Shown piece by piece: positions 61,743-64,000 of a stretch of DNA of 64,000 nucleotides. The position numbers and the translations under genes were made by a program. The DNA lies in the NCBI RefSeq assembly GCF_904848585.1, contig NZ_CAJHCR010000010.1:62001-126000 (forward strand), written 5' to 3'. This stretch comes from Paraburkholderia kirstenboschensis. GTDB lineage: Bacteria; Pseudomonadota; Gammaproteobacteria; Burkholderiales; Burkholderiaceae. The notes beneath the pieces are model-generated. The model saw only the letters and a program-made list of their open reading frames with translations. It was not told the DNA's origin and made no database searches. How positions within the stretch are numbered: position 1 is the stretch's first letter; each line of letters starts with the position of its first letter.

Positions 61743-64000
61743 TCAATAGACAATCTCGATCGCGCTGCCGGCAAACTGGCCGCGCAGGTCTGCGAGCAGT
61801 TCGTCGGTCGGCTTCACGCGCCAGGCGTCGCCCAGACGCATTTCGCCCTCTGCATTCTCGCTGCGGTACACCACCTGAACGGCGAGCCCGTTCGGGATCT
61901 GGACGGGCTGACGCTGCCGCCCATTGTCGCCGCCGTAGCCGCCACCAAATCCGCCGCCTCCGTTCCGTCCACCGCCATTGCCGCCGCGCGATGAAGCCGG
62001 CGGCGCCGGCACTGCCTGCGGCTCGTCTTTACCCGCGCTATGCGCCTCGAGAACACGCCGCAACGCCAACGCGTCCGCGTTGCCGTTCATCTGCACTTTC
62101 ACGGCCTCGGCATAGCGGCAACGCGCGCGGCCCAGATCCATGACCGTGTCGACCGTGAAGCGGATGCCGCCCGTGAACGCGTCGTTGCGCGCCTGGCCCT
62201 GCACGACGAGCAACTCGTCTTCCTTGAACAGTTGCTTGTTCGCTTCGAACGTCTCGTTGAAGACCGTCACTTCGCATTGACCGGTGCCGTCGTCGAGAAG
62301 CGCGATCAACATCTTGCCGCGCTGGGTCATCTGCGTGCGCAGCGACGCGATGATGCCGGCGACCAGCTTGTCGCGCCCTTCTTTCAGCTCGCCGATTTTC
62401 TGGCGCACGAAGCGGCGCACTTCGTTCTTGTACGCGTCGAACAGATGGCCCGACAGGTAGAAGCCGAGCGCGGCCTTCTCTTCCTGCAACTTTTTCTTTT
62501 CGGGCCACTCCGGTTCGTCCACCAGTTCGTGGCCTTGCGACGGCGCGTCGCCCATGTCGAAGAGGCCGGCTTGCAGCGCATTCGCGCTCGCCTGCTCGGC
62601 GGCTTCCATGGCAAGCGAAACCGACGCGATAAGTTGCGCGCGGTTCTGATGCAAGGTGTCGAACGCGCCCGCACGAATCAGCGCTTCGACCGTGCGGCGA
62701 TTGACGACGCGACGGTCGATCCGGTTGCAGAAATCGAAGATGTCGATAAACGGACCGTCTTCGCGCGCGCGCAGGATTTCTTCGATCGCATTCTGGCCGC
62801 TGCCCTTGATCGCACCGAGGCCATAGCGGATGGTCCTGGAGCGCTTGCCGTCCGCCTCCGCGACCGGCTCGAAACGATACGCCGACAGATTGATGTCCGG
62901 CGGCAGCACGGTCATCTTGTTGGCGAGACAGTCTTCGAACAGGATCTTGACCTTGTCCGTGTCGTCCATGGCGAGCGACATATTCGCCGCCATGAATTCC
63001 GCCGGGTGGTGCGCTTTCAGCCACGCGGTGTAATACGCGAGGAGCGCATACGCAGCCGCGTGCGACTTGTTGAAGCCGTAACCCGCGAACTTCTCCATCA
63101 AGTCGAAGATTTCGTCGGCCTTCTCACCGGTCAGCCCGTTCTTCGCGGCGCCCTGGCGGAACAGCTCGCGATGCTGGGCCATTTCCTCGGCCTTCTTCTT
63201 ACCCATCGCGCGACGCAGCAAGTCAGCGCCGCCGAGCGAGTAGCCACCGATGATCTGCGCCATCTGCATCACCTGCTCCTGGTAGACCATGATGCCGTAG
63301 GTCTCTTTCAGAACAGGTTCGACGCGCGGGTCGGGATATTCGACCACTTCGCGGCCATGCTTACGCGCGCAGAAGCTCGGGATCAGGTCCATCGGGCCCG
63401 GACGGTACAACGCGACGAGCGCGATGATGTCCTCGAAGCGGTCGGGCTGCGCGTCTTTCAGCATGCCCTGCATGCCGCGGCTTTCCAGCTGGAACACGGC
63501 GACCGTATTCGCTTTCTTCAGGATCGAGAACGACGCCGGATCGTCGAGCGGCACTTGCCCGAGCGACCAGTCTTTTTTCGACGGATCGAGACGGCGGATA
63601 TAACGCTCGGCCCAATCCAGAATGGTCAGCGTGGTGAGACCCAGAAAGTCGAACTTCACGAGGCCGACAGCTTCGACGTCGTCCTTGTCGTACTGGCTCA
63701 CGACGCCGCTTTCGTCGCCCTGCGTGTAGAGCGGGCAGAAATCGGTCAGCTTGCCGGGCGCGATCAGCACGCCGCCCGCGTGCATGCCGACGTTGCGCGT
63801 GAGGCCTTCCACGCGTTGCGCGAGTTCGAGCAGCTGATGCACTTCGTCTTCGTTGTCGAAGCGCTCCTGCAGGAGCGGCTCTTCCTTCATCGCGTCGGCA
63901 ATCGTGACGTGCTTGCCCGGCTTGAACGGAATCAGCTTTGCGATGCCGTCTGTGAACATGTACCCGAGATCGAGCACGCGGCCGATGTCGCGCACCGCCG
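61743..64000 (-). CDS. dnaE: DNA polymerase III alpha subunit (N-terminus outside window)
   Basis: The replicative polymerase, C-terminal 752 or so codons visible. Palm/finger region: GKHVTIADAMKEEPLL, ALYRPGPMDLIPSFCARKHG, TYGIMVYQEQVMQMAQIIGGY, FAGYGFNKSHAAAYALLAYYTAW, and SGQNAIEEI. Helix-hairpin-helix and OB-fold follow (VAGIIASLRTQMTQRGKMLI). Between the OB-fold and the tau-binding C-terminus there is a Gly-rich spacer encoded near 61915-61995 (repeated GGG, GGGFGGGYGG). The gene runs off the window edge, so the PHP domain is not seen. Stop at 61743. Confidence 0.95.
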   Translation of the reverse strand, partial: AVRDIGRVLDLGYMFTDGIAKLIPFKPGKHVTIADAMKEEPLLQERFDNEDEVHQLLELAQRVEGLTRNVGMHAGGVLIAPGKLTDFCPLYTQGDESGVVSQYDKDDVEAVGLVKFDFLGLTTLTILDWAERYIRRLDPSKKDWSLGQVPLDDPASFSILKKANTVAVFQLESRGMQGMLKDAQPDRFEDIIALVALYRPGPMDLIPSFCARKHGREVVEYPDPRVEPVLKETYGIMVYQEQVMQMAQIIGGYSLGGADLLRRAMGKKKAEEMAQHRELFRQGAAKNGLTGEKADEIFDLMEKFAGYGFNKSHAAAYALLAYYTAWLKAHHPAEFMAANMSLAMDDTDKVKILFEDCLANKMTVLPPDINLSAYRFEPVAEADGKRSRTIRYGLGAIKGSGQNAIEEILRAREDGPFIDIFDFCNRIDRRVVNRRTVEALIRAGAFDTLHQNRAQLIASVSLAMEAAEQASANALQAGLFDMGDAPSQGHELVDEPEWPEKKKLQEEKAALGFYLSGHLFDAYKNEVRRFVRQKIGELKEGRDKLVAGIIASLRTQMTQRGKMLIALLDDGTGQCEVTVFNETFEANKQLFKEDELLVVQGQARNDAFTGGIRFTVDTVMDLGRARCRYAEAVKVQMNGNADALALRRVLEAHSAGKDEPQAVPAPPASSRGGNGGGRNGGGGFGGGYGGDNGRQRQPVQIPNGLAVQVVYRSENAEGEMRLGDAWRVKPTDELLADLRGQFAGSAIEIVY

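Overview
The window is a high-GC chromosomal segment that reads as a Burkholderia/Paraburkholderia-type betaproteobacterium. Supporting this: strong G/C third positions, frequent GTG/TTG starts, the order yebC-purD-hemF-nadD-rsfS-rlmH-maf-rng, a complete kdpFABCDE locus, and proteins that match that group in style. The species cannot be fixed from sequence alone. No tRNA, rRNA, CRISPR array or insertion sequence was seen.

Region by region. (1) 1-7.1 kb, plus strand: envelope and regulatory genes (LpxH-like phosphoesterase, GT4 glycosyltransferase, diacylglycerol kinase, TetR regulator, LOG-family protein, SDR oxidoreductase, ArnT-like glycosyltransferase), closed by a 22/23-bp tandem repeat. 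(2) 7.3-12.3 kb, minus strand: DUF924 protein, truncated globin, FtsX-like permease, DUF4126 membrane protein, and a guanidinium exporter preceded by a two-hairpin guanidine-II (mini-ykkC) riboswitch. (3) 12.3-21 kb, minus strand: the potassium locus kdpFABC with kdpDE, headed by an extra 37-residue membrane peptide joined to kdpF by an ATGA overlap. (4) 21-23.5 kb: quinone oxidoreductase, methylglyoxal synthase, SDR. (5) 23.7-32.8 kb, plus strand: housekeeping genes for uracil salvage, purine, heme and NAD synthesis, ribosome silencing and methylation, Maf and RNase G. (6) 33-39 kb: an EAL phosphodiesterase with a dead GGDEF domain, free-methionine sulfoxide reductase, a molbindin, an NlpC/P60 lipoprotein and two VOC-fold proteins.

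(7) 39.4-52 kb, minus strand, is the accessory island and the most interesting part. It is a type VI secretion (T6SS) module: a single ORF fusing TssG (N-terminal) to TssF (C-terminal), in reverse of the usual tssF-tssG order, then VgrG, a Tle5-type phospholipase D effector with two HKD motifs, three tandem Sel1-like putative immunity genes, and a PAAR spike protein. Remnants of two further effector copies sit in front of immunity copies 1 and 2. The array therefore looks like a triplicated effector/immunity pair in which two effectors eroded and the immunity genes remained and recombined. No other T6SS core genes are in the window, so the module must use an apparatus encoded elsewhere.

(8) 52.4-64 kb: rdgC, then a lipopolysaccharide block (two GT4 glycosyltransferases, O-antigen ligase, a heptosyltransferase-like GT9, MsbA and a WaaE-like GT2), ending in the C-terminal three quarters of dnaE, which runs off the window.
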